Below the pieces are notes generated by a model. The model was not told the origin of the DNA, did no database searches, and worked only from the letters and a program-made list of their open reading frames with translations. Shown here one piece after another: positions 35,852-47,445 of a DNA stretch of 64,000 nt (position 1 is the first letter of the stretch; each line of letters begins with the position of its first letter). Made by a program: the position numbers and the translations under genes. This DNA comes from Lineus longissimus (taxonomy: Eukaryota; Nemertea; Pilidiophora; Heteronemertea; Lineidae), in contig NC_088308.1 of the NCBI RefSeq assembly GCF_910592395.1, positions 5,597,001-5,661,000 of the forward strand. The letters are read 5' to 3'.

Positions 35852-37484
35852 CTTGGTAGTTGTATGGGGGAGGGGTCTAAAATGCTCGGGTAGCACAAGG
35901 GAAATCATTCAGGAAGGGAACATGAAGGGTTAGGGGTGTTGAATATGGCATGCTAAAGATCACGCATCAGAGACAATGATTGGAGAATTCAAGTGAAGTG
36001 CTCCAGTTTTGAAGCAATCTCTTCACTGCACCAAATGAGGCTTCAAACAAAAACTGTTAGGAACGCATTATTATAAAGCCAAACCAAAGATCATTGGAAA
36101 TATAGGTTGTGTCAGTGCCCAAAAGCAGGTCCCTAAAAGTGCAACACATCGCGAGTTTGTGTTAAGAAACAGCAAATCTCAAAATGGTATGCGATTCACT
36201 CTCGCCTAAAAGCAGGTCTCCGAAAGTGCACCACATCAAGACTTAATCTAGTCTACCATCAAGATCAGGGAGAAGCTTATAGGTACCTTTTGAGTTCTGG
36301 GGTAGTTTAGCATAACTTGGGACATAGGGATTTTCCTCTGAAAAGTGAATAGTAAATCGGAAGTAAGTATAAGTCATTCTGATGTGACAATGGAGAGAAT
36401 GTCAAGTGAAACTCTGCAGAATTTTGGGCAAAGCTATGTACAGTGGCTTCTGCAGGCACTGCAACCACACGTGTAAGCTTTACACGAAAGCGACAAGTCA
36501 TAAATAAAGCAACAGGACACAAACTACAGCAGAAATGACAGAGCTCAGATGCTTAAAGGAAGACGAACAATTGAAGGTTACACAAGCATGGCTTACTTGC
36601 CTCTATCAGAAATCATTTTTAGTCCATATTATATCATCACTCTCACTTTTGCTTTAACAAGCTTACAAAAGTTTTTGGAATGTACAAGTTGGCATCTGGG
36701 AACATGCAAGCAATTGGATACAGATGGCTACAAACAGAGTTCAAGCAAACCAAGCAAGTGCCAAAGTAAGAGCAGACTGCTGTTATAAGTGAATCTTTAA
36801 AGAGTGGTGGAGTGGCCTGACTTTGTGGACTGATGTGGTCAACTGTGTTGAGTACAACATCTACTTGACACAGTATATGTATCATTGTTATTTTACCAAG
36901 GAAACGTCAGAAGCAGAAACAGGAACAAACAGGTATCTACATTTCACATGCCAACATTTCGCAGTAACAAAAAGGACAAATTGCAAGCACAGTATTTACA
37001 GGGACTGAGGTACAACTTTTATATATGTTTTAAAAAGAACTGATGCAACCTCAGTTCCTATGAATCACGGAAAGGTAGGCTACATAAAAGACACAATCAC
37101 AAAACAAGCTAAGCAACAGATGCAACAACAATCTTTAGGTGACAACCCATTGGCTAAAGCTAGAAGCATCAAAATGGAGGTTGCAACACAGCATTTCTCC
37201 AGGATCAACTCTGTGCTGGCATCAATGGATTCAAGGTACCATAGAGCCAATGGCTCCAAATATCTTCGTGGCTGAGGCTGTGATGTGTTTACATCTCACA
37301 ATTTTCTGGTCAGGGTTTGAGGCCTATCCTACGCACACGGCCACTCTAGACTTGTCTACATCCTACATATATGTACTGGATATCTATGAAATTGTCTACA
37401 CCCTTCCAAGGTTTGAGGGCAGGAACTATTACCTGCATGTAGTAAAGTGACACTTGAAACTGAACACTGGACAAAACAGTGACC

Positions 37485-37556
37485 GAATGAGGTTCAAACC
37501 CAGGATGATTGAACTGAGTGCTGGCACCTTAACCAGCAGGCCACCGTGCTCCACAA
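37485..37556 (-). repeat. tRNA-derived SINE head
   Basis: Read on the minus strand, gtggcctgctggttaagg looks like box A of a Leu/Ser-type tRNA and gggtttgaacctc like box B, about 30 bases further on. The cloverleaf is not intact, so this is a SINE promoter and not a working tRNA. Confidence 0.5.
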
Positions 37557-38154
37557 AACACTTTCTGTGTTCAGACTCTTCTGAGTTACTATACATAGAA
37601 GAGCCAACTCTGGCAGTCAGATACCCTCAAACCTTCTGGGGGTTAAACTAGGCCTACTCATGCTGAACAGTATATTGGAATACCCATCAGGCTATCAAGC
37701 CAGGGGAACTCGGGATACACTGTCAACAAGATGTAGATACATTAGCCGAAAATCTACGGAGCGTTTTCAATCATACTTGCTAATGTAACTAAGCTACCAT
37801 CGTTGTATACAAATAAAGAGGCTGATCCCACTTATAATGACACTTGGTCAACTCAACTAGCCAAAGTCGCACTCACTAGGCCAATGAACCCAATTGGCAC
37901 CTAACCATAGTGGCACACAAATGCTCATCCACCTCGGAGGAGGAATACTCCCTGCAGAATAACACCACCAAGCACAGAGCGAATGCTATTGAGAAGAAGG
38001 TCAATCAAAGATTATGCAATTCTTCCAAATGCCGACTTGAGGAGCCAATTGGCCCATATGGACCAGAGTTTCTTTGATCACTTATTTTCACATTTAACCA
38101 TCTGCCTGGCTACTTTAACAAATCTGTTGTGTCCACCTTGCTCCCCTCACTTAC

Positions 38155-38229
38155 CCTCAGCTTCCTTTTTGAACGGCGTGGGTTCATCCTCCGGGAAAGT
38201 ATACGTGGGGCGATACGTGTTCTCTTCTT
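38155..38229 (-). CDS. SORBS: SORBS small exon within the SoHo domain
   Basis: Residues 913-938: QEENTYRPTYTFPEDEPTPF, then KKEAE. It follows the WYK helix directly, where vertebrate SoHo domains have DMYNTPYTYNAG-like sequence; TYRPTYTF is the likely counterpart. Phase 1-1, acceptor cttttcaag, donor GAGG|gtaagt. Confidence 0.88.
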
Positions 38230-39845
38230 CTTGAAAAGGAAGAAAACAATTACACATTAAGAATTTTTTTTTATCAGATATTTCATCTAGACAATTTCAA
38301 GAAGTTGCCCACATCGCGAAATCTTGTTGAAAAGGTTGACAGTACTTTTGAGTAAATCTTTGAGAATCCATGAAAATAAGTGATTTAGACACCAATTTTT
38401 GAAATCCTTTGTCACTTGATACTCCATGCCTTCATTCTTGACAAAAGACATTGAACCTCAGTGCTAAATTCAGGACTGAAAACAAATCTTTTGAAAGTGT
38501 TCGCTAATTGTATTGGTAGACCACTACGCCTTGCAACTGACCAACCCAATAACATATGAGGTGCTTGGGATCGGGAGGTATCTTGTCTTGAGAGAAGCAT
38601 ATTGTCAAGAGTAAATGAGTGCTCAAAGTTCTGTGTGGACATTCTTGGATATCATTGCATGTAACAGTGAGAGACACCATGCAATTTGAAAATAGATCTG
38701 AGGTCACACTCGTTGAAAACAAATATCTCACTAACTTGGCATTGAGATAAAAGTGACTTAACCTTGTTTTGAGCAACTGGACCCAGATATCAACTGTATG
38801 AGGAAACTGAGGGAATCTTTTCACCACATTTCATCATAATTTCAGCTAACTGAGCCAAGAAACATGGAGAGTCCACGTATTTTTTCCACTGAAGTCAAGA
38901 ACGAAAGCTGGGCATCTGATCAAACCTAGCAGGCACAAGCCTAGAAATGTCATGCAGAACCGAAACGAAGCAAAACAAGAAAGGATAGAAAAGAGAGTAG
39001 AGAAATGACAACATGCTTTGAAGAAGAGGAGAAGAAATTGAGACAATGTTTGAACGAGCAGCTCCATGCAAGAGAATTTCCCAATAGTGATTGTGTCTGA
39101 CAGATATTGGAAAGTGAGGTCAATTTCCAAGCTCAGATGTGTACAATTCAATTCAATCACCAATAGGGCTGGTCTCAAACCAAAATGGCATCATATCTGC
39201 TGCAGACAAAGCACTATCATTAGGTCGGGAGTTAATCAAATTTATCCATTGCCTGTGAAAACTGGGCGGTTTCCCACATTCGGTGGCAGTTCTCGCTAAA
39301 GTGGAAGCCAAGCTAATTCAACTTTTGCTGACACCAAAATCTGTCTCTTTCCCGACCACATGATGGCAGTCCAAATGTAGCAAATAATATCATCATGCAA
39401 AACAGGATGCAGGCAAATCCTACTAAATCACCACCTTCTTTAGAATTCACGAAAACACCCTCATTGCGAAATAAATCTCCCGCTGAAATTGTAAACAGGG
39501 CTCCAGAGTATAATCAACGAAAAAACAATACCCCATGCTTGATAAAGATTGCAAGACAACAACACTGAAAATGTGCAAAATTGTTGCGATAGGGTATAGC
39601 TCTGGAACTTCCGAAAAAGATGAAATTTTCACTGTTTCTATTTTGGTGTGTCACCAAATCATCTTTCCCTGTTTCAAATTTGAAAATATTTCAGGGGTTT
39701 ACAGTATTTATGTAGTTGGAAGTCGTGTGTTGAGCTGAACTTACAAAGTGTCGATAATGTCAACACAACTTGATTACTTATTGGTACTTGGGATGCCTTC
39801 CATACTCATACAGCAGCGTGAAATCACACTCCGTGAAATACTTAC
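38230..39845 (-). other. SORBS intron, 1.6 kb
   Basis: AT-rich intron; no exon, repeat or mobile element was recognised. Confidence 0.55.
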
Positions 39846-39921
39846 GGCGTGGCTTATCTGTTTTGTGCAGCGTCTTGTAAAATGTTTTGTACCAGTCATG
39901 TTGATTTTTTTCATCGATTGT
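39846..39921 (-). CDS. SORBS: SORBS exon: SoHo core helix
   Basis: Residues 888-913: TIDEKNQHDWYKTFYKTLHK, then TDKPR. This is the SoHo signature; vertebrate members have (K/R)DWYKTMFKQIHMVHKPD at this place. Acceptor gctatttcag class (tatttcag), donor C|gtaagt. With the exon before it, it forms the most diagnostic part of the family outside the SH3 domains. Confidence 0.95.
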
Positions 39922-40334
39922 CTGAAATAGGTAACAAAATCATGATTTAGACTATTTACAGTGTATACCACTTTGTCATGTGTCGTGACTGTAGCACCTG
40001 TTTTATCAAAGTCATACAATCTTCTTTATCCATGTGATCTCTACTTCAGAGACAAGAGGTCACATTAGACAAGAAACTAGAGACTAACCAATCAATGACC
40101 TCTGTAGGCCATTCAAAGCCTGGTGAGTGGCGTGTCAACTTCAAATGACAGAGATTTCATCAACTTGATACATGTACCTATTGTCCTTGATGACAGCACT
40201 TTACCACTGGCAAAGGTCAGACTAAAAGCACTTTCCAAAACACTACCGGTATCATTCATGTGTCTCATGTGAATCCAATGTACATCTGGCCTAACCAGTA
40301 ACCACCCTACCACACATCAAACTGTATCACTTAC

Positions 40335-40531
40335 AGATCTAAATGCTATAGGTAATCCAGCCTCGTTCGTTGGTCCAATGCCTTCGTACTTGGGGGCCTT
40401 CTTCTCCGTCTTTGTGCTGGTGACCTGTTTCTCGCCGGATGGCAAGATATAATACGTGTCCGTGTGCTTCACCTCTCCGTCAACATGATCCTTGCTGCCA
40501 ACGTAAATGGCACCTTTAGGAATCTGTCCGT
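40335..40531 (-). CDS. SORBS: SORBS exon: start of SoHo domain
   Basis: Residues 822-887. It starts GQIPKGAIYVGSKDHVDG, goes on to YYILPSGEKQVTSTKTEKK and ends YEGIGPTNEAGLPIAFRS. The last block matches the family GIGPVDE(S/T)GxPIAxRS-type sequence just before the WYK helix, and YYxLPSGEKQVT is, to my knowledge, typical of invertebrate members. Acceptor tttccag, donor TCT|gtaagt. Confidence 0.94.
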
Positions 40532-41666
40532 CTGGAAAGGCAACATTGAAAGAAAGTTAATTCCAATGTCAGGAATTTGAACATCTCCATCAGTGTTATA
40601 TCTACACAGAGTTTCTGCAAGAGGCTTTTATCCCGTTTGCTGCACCACTGAAATAATCTCACACATATACACAAGACGTCACTGTTGGACACACAACGTC
40701 AATATGGAATTACACCACCTGCCTCTTACAATTTCATTCAAGTGAGAGCGTAGAGTACTACATGTAGTATGGTGCAAATAACCTCTACATTAGGAAATGC
40801 AAGTTCTATAGCCCTAAGATTCGTTGTGATAGTTGATAACGATAGCTAAGAAAAACATCAAAACTTTGATACACATACTATGCCATTTCAGTAAATCCTG
40901 TATAATTGCGACCCATTATGTTCTATATGAGCAAGAACAGACAGCTACTGGAACATTGTCCATAAAATAACACAGGCATTACAGACAAAACACACAAGCA
41001 ACTTCACGGTTAGCTGTAGTGAAGGCAAGAAGGGTTAGGAGATATCTCAAACTCTAGAGCTAATCTACATGTAGCTGTGGTTTTGACCGAACCACTGGTC
41101 TCTGTTGTTAGCTGAAGGCAAGCAGGGAGCTATGGAAGGTTAATCTGCTTCCCAGACTTGAAGGAACTCGTGAGTAAACCATCTGTGACCATTGATCAGT
41201 GTTATCAGGGGGCAAGCAGGAGGCACGAATGATTATGATGTACCAACTCACAGCTTTACTTCTATTGGTAAAATAAAACGCAAGGTACTGTTTTAGAAGC
41301 AGGCAGTCTCTCAGTTATCTGTAGGCAAGCAGGGAACTGGGTTAAGAATCTTTAACTCTTCAGCTATTCTAGCAATCTGAGGCTTTGACTGACCGAAACA
41401 TTGGTCGCTTTTGCTAGCTGAAGCAAAGCAGAAACTGGGTTAAGAAGATATCTTTGATTGAGTCCTGAAGTTTTCTTCAGGACTCAAGATTTCACCTGGT
41501 CTTGATATCACATAACTTGAAAGTCTACATGAAGCTAAATCAGGATATTTTCGAGAGCAAGCAATGGCGTTGGATTAGCCACCAGGGTACCCATGTTATC
41601 ATTACCAAGCAAATTCTACATGTTAATATGTTGTTTTCAGCAAGCATAGCCCATCACACGTCTTAC
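40532..41666 (-). other. SORBS intron with degenerate repeats
   Basis: From about 41018 to 41450 the words gaaggcaagcaggga, gaccgaa(c/a)cattggtc and actgggttaagaa return in several diverged copies, so an old tandem repeat of roughly 130 bases per unit is likely. No exon was seen. Confidence 0.5.
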
Positions 41667-41717
41667 CAGAGATGCTGGGGTGTGTGTCTGGAGGAGGCTT
41701 AGTGCTCGCTTCCTCAT
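41667..41717 (-). CDS. SORBS: SORBS microexon (51 bases)
   Basis: Residues 805-822: DEEASTKPPPDTHPSIS, acidic then proline-rich, just before the SoHo region. Phase 1-1, so it can be skipped without changing frame. Acceptor catttttcag, donor TCTG|gtaaga. Confidence 0.85.
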
Positions 41718-42038
41718 CTGAAAAATGCATCTCGTGTAGGAGAGAGAGTCTTCATGCAAACAGGGTGAAGCAAAAGATGAGATAGGAATCAGAAATCAAA
41801 CTTGTTTTGGGCGTCAATGAAAATTTCAGTGGGTTTTTCATTCAATATGAAACCAACTGAAATTGTATGTATGGAGCTGTTCAGAAATATGGAGCATATC
41901 AACTGTTGAGGTGAAATAGGCACCAGATTCAAACTGCAGTGATACTCTTGCTATGCGCTAATGCTAAACAAATACGCAGCGTTGTCCTTAATAGGTCAAT
42001 GATTTGCCGAACATGTTCAGTAACAAATGTGTCTGTTA

Positions 42039-42434
42039 AGCCCGTTACACACGAGGGACTTCTCACCAACTTAGTTGGTTTTAAAATTAAGAACAGGTGC
42101 ACAGGTGACTGGAAGTTGAGAGTCGTTCACCCACTCATACGAAAGACATAATCCCAGCAATATTTAGGTCCTGCACTATTTAGGCCAAAAGAGTCAAAAT
42201 ATGGCCCAACTATGTTGTTGACTGAATCACACGGGGAAATTTCTCCCCCACACTCCTTATATAAACAAAAAAATCCTTACATAAACAAAAGATGTCGTCG
42301 AGAAATAGAACAAGTCGGTAGTGCAGCCAGCAACTCCAACCAGTCGGGCAAAGTATCAGTTACCTGGTCTGGATTCCTGTTGTGAATTAAAATTCCAACT
42401 AAGTTGGTGAGAAGTCCCTCGTGTGTAACGGGCT
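42039..42434. mobile_element. PIF/Harbinger-type MITE, 396 bp
   Basis: Perfect 40-bp terminal inverted repeats begin agcccgttacacacgaggga at each end and continue less perfectly for about 12 bases. A TTA sits on both sides (42036-42038 and 42435-42437), the 3-bp TWA target duplication of the PIF/Harbinger group. No transposase remains. The ends differ from those of the element at 56359, so it belongs to another family. Confidence 0.85.
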
Positions 42435-42697
42435 TTAGCAAGCCGACTACCAGACATTGATTTTCATGTCTGCATATTGATCTGTAATAGGTTTTAGATG
42501 TCTGACAACCATTAGTGGTATCCTAGACTTAATTGATTGATAGCAGATTGATGAGAGTTTAAATATGAGGATGACATTTGGGTGGAAAACTTAATGAGTA
42601 ATCTCTTAGTTCAAGTATGTAACCCTTACATCAACCGCTTCACATGGACGATAAGATGTAGTTTTTCTGAGCAGACCAATCATTTCTTATAGAGATA

Positions 42698-42872
42698 CAG
42701 TAGAACCCCCCTTAGTGGATACCTCTCTATTAAGGACACCCTCTCTATCAAGGACACTGGATTTGGTCCCAAAGTCATTTCCATTCAATTTCACCTCTGC
42801 AATCAGGACACCTCTCAATCAAGGACAGCATTTGTCAGTCCAAAAGGTGTCCTTAATGGAGAGATTCTACTG
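42698..42872. mobile_element. Tc1/mariner-type MITE, 175 bp
   Basis: The ends read cagtagaaccccccttagtg and, from the other strand, cagtagaatctctccattaa, with TA on both sides (42696-42697 and 42873-42874). Words around aaggacac(c) return several times inside. Similar cagtagaa...ggacacct elements are common in marine invertebrate genomes. No coding sequence remains. Confidence 0.8.
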
Positions 42873-42962
42873 TAGTTGCGATTGTCATGCTATGTGAAAA
42901 TCTGACGTCAGGGGAAAACATTCGATTGCCAACCTTGTTGCTTGGTCGGCTCCTCAACTCAC

Positions 42963-43185
42963 CTCTATACTTCTGCAGCAGTGTTATAGCTGGTGTCTGT
43001 GTCTTGGGCAGGTGGAGGGTGGGACTATGTCTGCCGTCCAAACTCGAAATGCTGCCATTCATGGTTGAGAAAGGCTTACTGGGTGAATGAGCTAGGCTGG
43101 TTGAGGCAGGGAGAGAGGGGGTGGAGAATGCTCTCTCAGGTGGTGGTGCATGGTTCTCCTCGGACTTAGAGGCTGCCACTTCAGG
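42963..43185 (-). CDS. SORBS: SORBS exon: Ser/Pro-rich
   Basis: Residues 731-805. It starts PEVAASKSEENHAPPPERAF, holds STPSLPASTSLAHSPSKPF and ends ITLLQKYR. Disordered with several Ser-Pro sites. The last stretch, TLHLPKTQTPAITLLQKYR, is the least low-complexity and may be a short binding helix. Acceptor ctcttccag, donor AGAG|gtgagt. Confidence 0.87.
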
Positions 43186-45285
43186 CTGGAAGAGAATGGC
43201 AGATACAATCAGAGCGTGCATATTCCACACAGACACGAAGCAACACAAACACTCATATTTACACTGGCAATGCATAGCAATAAGTTGTTGACAATTTTCA
43301 AACAGAATGATGAGGGTTTGTATGACATAACATTTGATAAAGTTGTGACAGTCTAAGGGGTGGTTATCACATTATGATGTACATGTATATCACCATATGA
43401 TCCCAGCACAACATATTTATCTTTAAGATATCAACGTGTATGCGCTTTTTCATTTTACTTGTAGTGTTGACATCTCGGAACAAACTTAGCATTTGGAATG
43501 AAAATAACACTCAAAATCAAACTTATTCAACTTTTCTATTGTTGGCACACCTTTCAAACACAATTCTGCGGAAAATATTCCCTTCATAAGAAAACCTTAT
43601 CAGAACTCCGGTAAGCTGACTCAATATCCATTGGCAACTAATCACTGAACAGAAACACCACACATGTATATCCATATATCATCTACCTAAACACGTCAAC
43701 ATTGACATGAAAAGGTTGGCCGGCCAGAATCTGAAGACACAATTGCACAACAGGACATCTCCCCGCACAAAAACCACACCTGTTTTGTGATCCTCCCCTA
43801 GAATCACTCAAATACAAAAACGTGTTATTTCCCCATGCTCCACATGCCGTAATATTGCTGCATTGGCTATTTTTAACTTTTTTTACAATTGTCATCAGAT
43901 GAAAAGAAGAGAGTAATGACCCTAACAAAGCCGCCATGATTGTTACCATGGCAACACAAGATTCCTCAGCTGCAATCATCCATCCATGAAAACAAAGGGT
44001 GACATGTTTTGGCAAAAGAGTGAACTACAATTAGGTGGAGACTGGAAGGTTTTTAAAAACATCATGCCGAGAAACTTGAAAATGAAAACAAACCAAACAA
44101 GATGAGCTTTGAAAGTCATTTCAAACAGAGGTTGCGTAAATTGGCATCACATTTTGAAACGCAAGTTGAGGAACGCTCCACACTGAGGCTTAACAGCTCA
44201 GAAACTGTATCATGATGACCAAAATGATGGCAAAACTCAGACAAAATTGATGTCAAGACTATGTCGCAAAATGCACAATTTTCAAGTGGAGTGTGGAGCG
44301 CTACTGAAGACATTTAAAGAAAAGAACATCATGCAAAATATCAATGGAATTGAAAGAAAGGGAAAAGTCACTCGTTTAAATCGAAAGAAAACTTTGACAT
44401 TTCTAACCTTGCAATGCCAAAAATCCATGAATGACAGCTAATTATATCACACGACATGTTATCGAATCAAATATCTGGTCATAGCAATGTCAGACACATG
44501 CAGGTCAAGTATCGCATCAAAAATTCACACCTGATTGTCTACAGATGGTCAATAACTAAGTACGCTTATTATTTTAACAGTTTTTGAAAGCTTATAACTC
44601 ACGAACACAAAGAAAAGATAGTAGTGTGAAATATATGTTTGAGGTTAAAATTTGACTATAGATACAGAATTATCTTTTAGATAGAAAACAATCACCTACA
44701 ATACAAGATTCAGGGTGAACAAAATAGGGTTTCACAACAAGAATTAAGACATTATTAGGCATACTTTTCTAGTTTTGAGACACGACACAACATGCACTAG
44801 AGTAAGTCCAACAAAGGGAAAGTTCTCAAGTTTTCAAACATAATAGGCATTGAGTAGGCAGGTAGAGAGTAGAAAAGTTGAAAATATCATCTGCCAACGG
44901 AAAGATAGCATACAGATTGCATCATACTGGTACAGCCAGCCTTCACTGAGGGAGTTCTGTTTCAACTCCAAATCTATATTTCGGATAACTGAAAACTGAG
45001 AACTTTCACCCCAGCTGACCCACTGTGTTGCAACTGACCTCTCTCCAGTACTTAATGCCAGCCACTTCAACAAACTGTCGGCAAAGATTTGAAACCTTGT
45101 TACGTCTGTCATCAGTCCATCATTTCACAATACTTTTTCCACCTTATATGAGCAACACACTTGGGAAGCTGTTCCCTTTCATAAGTAACATTAAGGCATC
45201 GGCCCACAGCCAAGCTGCTCTATTGGGCGTTTAAGACAAACGCCAGCTTAGCTCACAAACGCCACATAGAGCTCAGATTGTTTAC
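43186..45285 (-). other. SORBS intron, 2.1 kb
   Basis: AT-rich; no exon, repeat or mobile element was recognised on either strand. Confidence 0.55.
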
Positions 45286-45671
45286 CAAATCAAACTTTGA
45301 CGATATATCTTTGTATTTTGATGGTTTTAAGATTGACACCGGAGTGTCGGGGACCATACCCACCTCTGGTAGTGAACTAGCTTTGACTGATGGCTGTGCA
45401 GCAGGTGGCTCTCGAGGTGGAAGCGGTTCTGATTTAGGTGGCTCCCGAGGTGCAACGGATTCAAATTTCACCGGAGGGGGCTCAAATTTGACTGGTTCTG
45501 ATGATTCTAACTTCCGAGAACGGAAATCCTTCGGTAATGTTCCAGAAGGGGTCCAAGTTTTGTTGGCGCTTTTCAGTTCATTGATTCGTTCTTTATCCCG
45601 TTCGTTATCCCGTTCTCGTTCGTCAAGGTCGTTGGAGAGGTCTGGAGGTCGTTGGCCTGGAGTCCAAATGC
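45286..45671 (-). CDS. SORBS: SORBS exon: charged and Pro/Glu-rich, with TLPKDF motif
   Basis: Residues 602-730. It starts GIWTPGQRPPDLSNDLDERE, has a run of Arg/Asp/Glu (ERERDNERDKERINEL), then KTWTPSGTLPKDFRSRKL and a series of EPPPVKFE- and REPPKSEPL-type repeats. It ends ILKPSKYKDISSKFDL. The W-x-x-x-G-x-TLP-K-DF pattern also occurs in the exon at 52467. Open frames on the other strand here are shadows of the biased composition. Acceptor tgttccag, donor TTG|gtaaac. Confidence 0.88.
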
Positions 45672-47319
45672 CTGGAACAACAATCAGAAGGCTCAATTGT
45701 GGAGTTCATTTTCTTTCAAAATTGGGTGAGTGAGGTGACAATAACAGACTGAACGTCCTTGGCTAGCGTACCTTGGAGGGTCAAAAGACATGATTTTCCA
45801 TACCCGCATTTCAGGATAGTGACACAAATGCGAATAAATCAAATTATTTGACTTGTCAATAGAGCATGACAACATGAACTCATTGCGTCATGATGCAAAA
45901 AACGGTAGGATCTTTTGTTTTTTGCATCAGACATCCTGAATCTGGGTGTGCGACGTCATTTGTGTCACATTGCTCAACCCAGCCTGCTGCCCTCTTTAAT
46001 ACCGGGTAAAACTTCACCTGTGATCACCATGAGGGGTGACCTTGCTTAATCAAACTGCAAACTGAGCTCAAAACATCCCAAGGTAAATTTCTACACAGTA
46101 TTTATAAACTTATAAACACCAAACACCAATAACTTACCATTTGATTAATTCCAAGAGAGCAATAATGAAAGGAAAAATTTTAACTATTAGGGAAAAGCTT
46201 ATAGACGTATTTGAGGCACTGCATTAAAAATGTTGACAGTAAAACAATTGAGTGCAGCTGTATGATGTCTCAACTACCACAGCTGCCTAACAGGGTGTAC
46301 TGTTAACCCCTTTAATGAGGAAAGACTATTTTCGAATTTTATGGAAATGTCCTCTCTGGCTGCCTACATGATCCTCTTCGGAGAGGCGACCTCTTAAAGA
46401 TGTTCCACATTACATAGACTTGCATGATGCGCAATCTACAGTCTCTGCACTTGACCCTCCTTTCTCCGCCCAGAAAGAAAATGGGTACCTGGCTCAGACA
46501 GCACCGATACGGGCAGCTACACGGAACACTCCTCAGATGTAAGGGTCTAGTTTGCAAGGGTACAGAGACTGACCTACATGGGGTAGCATTTCTTAGGCAT
46601 TTACCCTACAGCACTGTCCTTTCTCGAGGTGCAATTTGATCCTTGCCACCTACACATGTGCATACTATCTCCCAACATTACTATACATCTCTTGAGTATT
46701 ATCTATGGAGTACTATTTACTACCAGCCCATGAATTCCGTTTATAGTTAAGTGGTCCCAGGAGATATTTTTACATGTCTTGTGGACAAAGACAACAAATT
46801 ATCTATATCTAATGAGAATATCGTAATAAGTTGTAATAAGATATTGATTGGTTTGATAAAGTCAAAGGAATTGGTAGTTGAGATTGACCTGTTTATGACC
46901 CCTTAAAGTTTAGGTGCTACTATAATTCACAACTTCAGGGCATACCACGACTTCCATTTTTAGAGCATGGCACATACAGGCCCAGTGAGCAGACTCTAGC
47001 TAAGGGACTATTTGCCTGCAGATTTCTGAAAGGCTGCTTGACTACAAGTATCAGGTATCGTCACTTCACTATGCCCTCCTCCCACAGGGCCAACTGTATG
47101 GAGACAGGGCGGAAATGTGAAACAAGGTGCAATCAAAGATACTCAGCTACACACCAACTTGGTGTGGCATATCCCCTATGCAAGTACCATACAACAGTAC
47201 CCTGTCAAAGTTTGCATGCCAGTCATCTTCCAGTATCAATTGAAAAGGACAGCCTTTCAGCTTGGACTTAATTCAGGACATATTGAAAGGTCGTTACAAC
47301 TAGAGACACAAAAACCCAC
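45672..47319 (-). other. SORBS intron, 1.6 kb
   Basis: Includes a short hairpin with 13-base arms (tgatgcaaaaaac and its complement, about 45889-45929) within a loosely palindromic stretch. No exon was seen. Confidence 0.5.
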
Positions 47320-47445
47320 CTGGTTTCGAGTCCAAAAGATTTGATTTTGGTGCTGCGTTGAGAGAACTCTGACTAGCTTTCAAAACAGGAGCCTCTGAGG
47401 TGCTGGGGTAGTCGCTGGTACCATTCTGTTGCAGGCGGCTGTCCA
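47320..47445 (-). CDS. SORBS: SORBS exon: Ser-rich linker
   Basis: Residues 560-602: DSRLQQNGTSDYPSTSEAPV, then KASQSSLNAAPKSNLLDSKP. Disordered linker, phase 1-1. Acceptor tttttccag, donor CCAG|gtgggt. It joins VDSR upstream and PGIW downstream in frame. Confidence 0.84.

Larger units (their letters stand above)
35499..38154 (-). other. SORBS intron, 2.7 kb
   Basis: Contains the possible alternative exon (35613-35851), a diverged duplication around aaaagcaggtc (36122 and 36209), and a minus-strand SINE head (37485-37556). Nothing else was supported. Confidence 0.55.
41718..42962 (-). other. SORBS intron with two MITEs
   Basis: About half of this 1.2-kb intron is the Harbinger-type and Tc1/mariner-type MITEs listed separately. 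The rest is featureless. Confidence 0.6.

Noticed and set aside
36307-36885. Minus-strand open frames with Cys and Leu-rich peptides
   Set aside because: Considered as upstream partners of the orphan exon at 35613, but no donor of the right phase was found and composition looks non-coding.
45278-45733. Plus-strand open frame of 151 codons, Gly/Ser-rich
   Set aside because: Antisense of the Pro/Glu-rich SORBS exon at 45286-45671; the Gly/Ser bias is the complement of that exon's composition.
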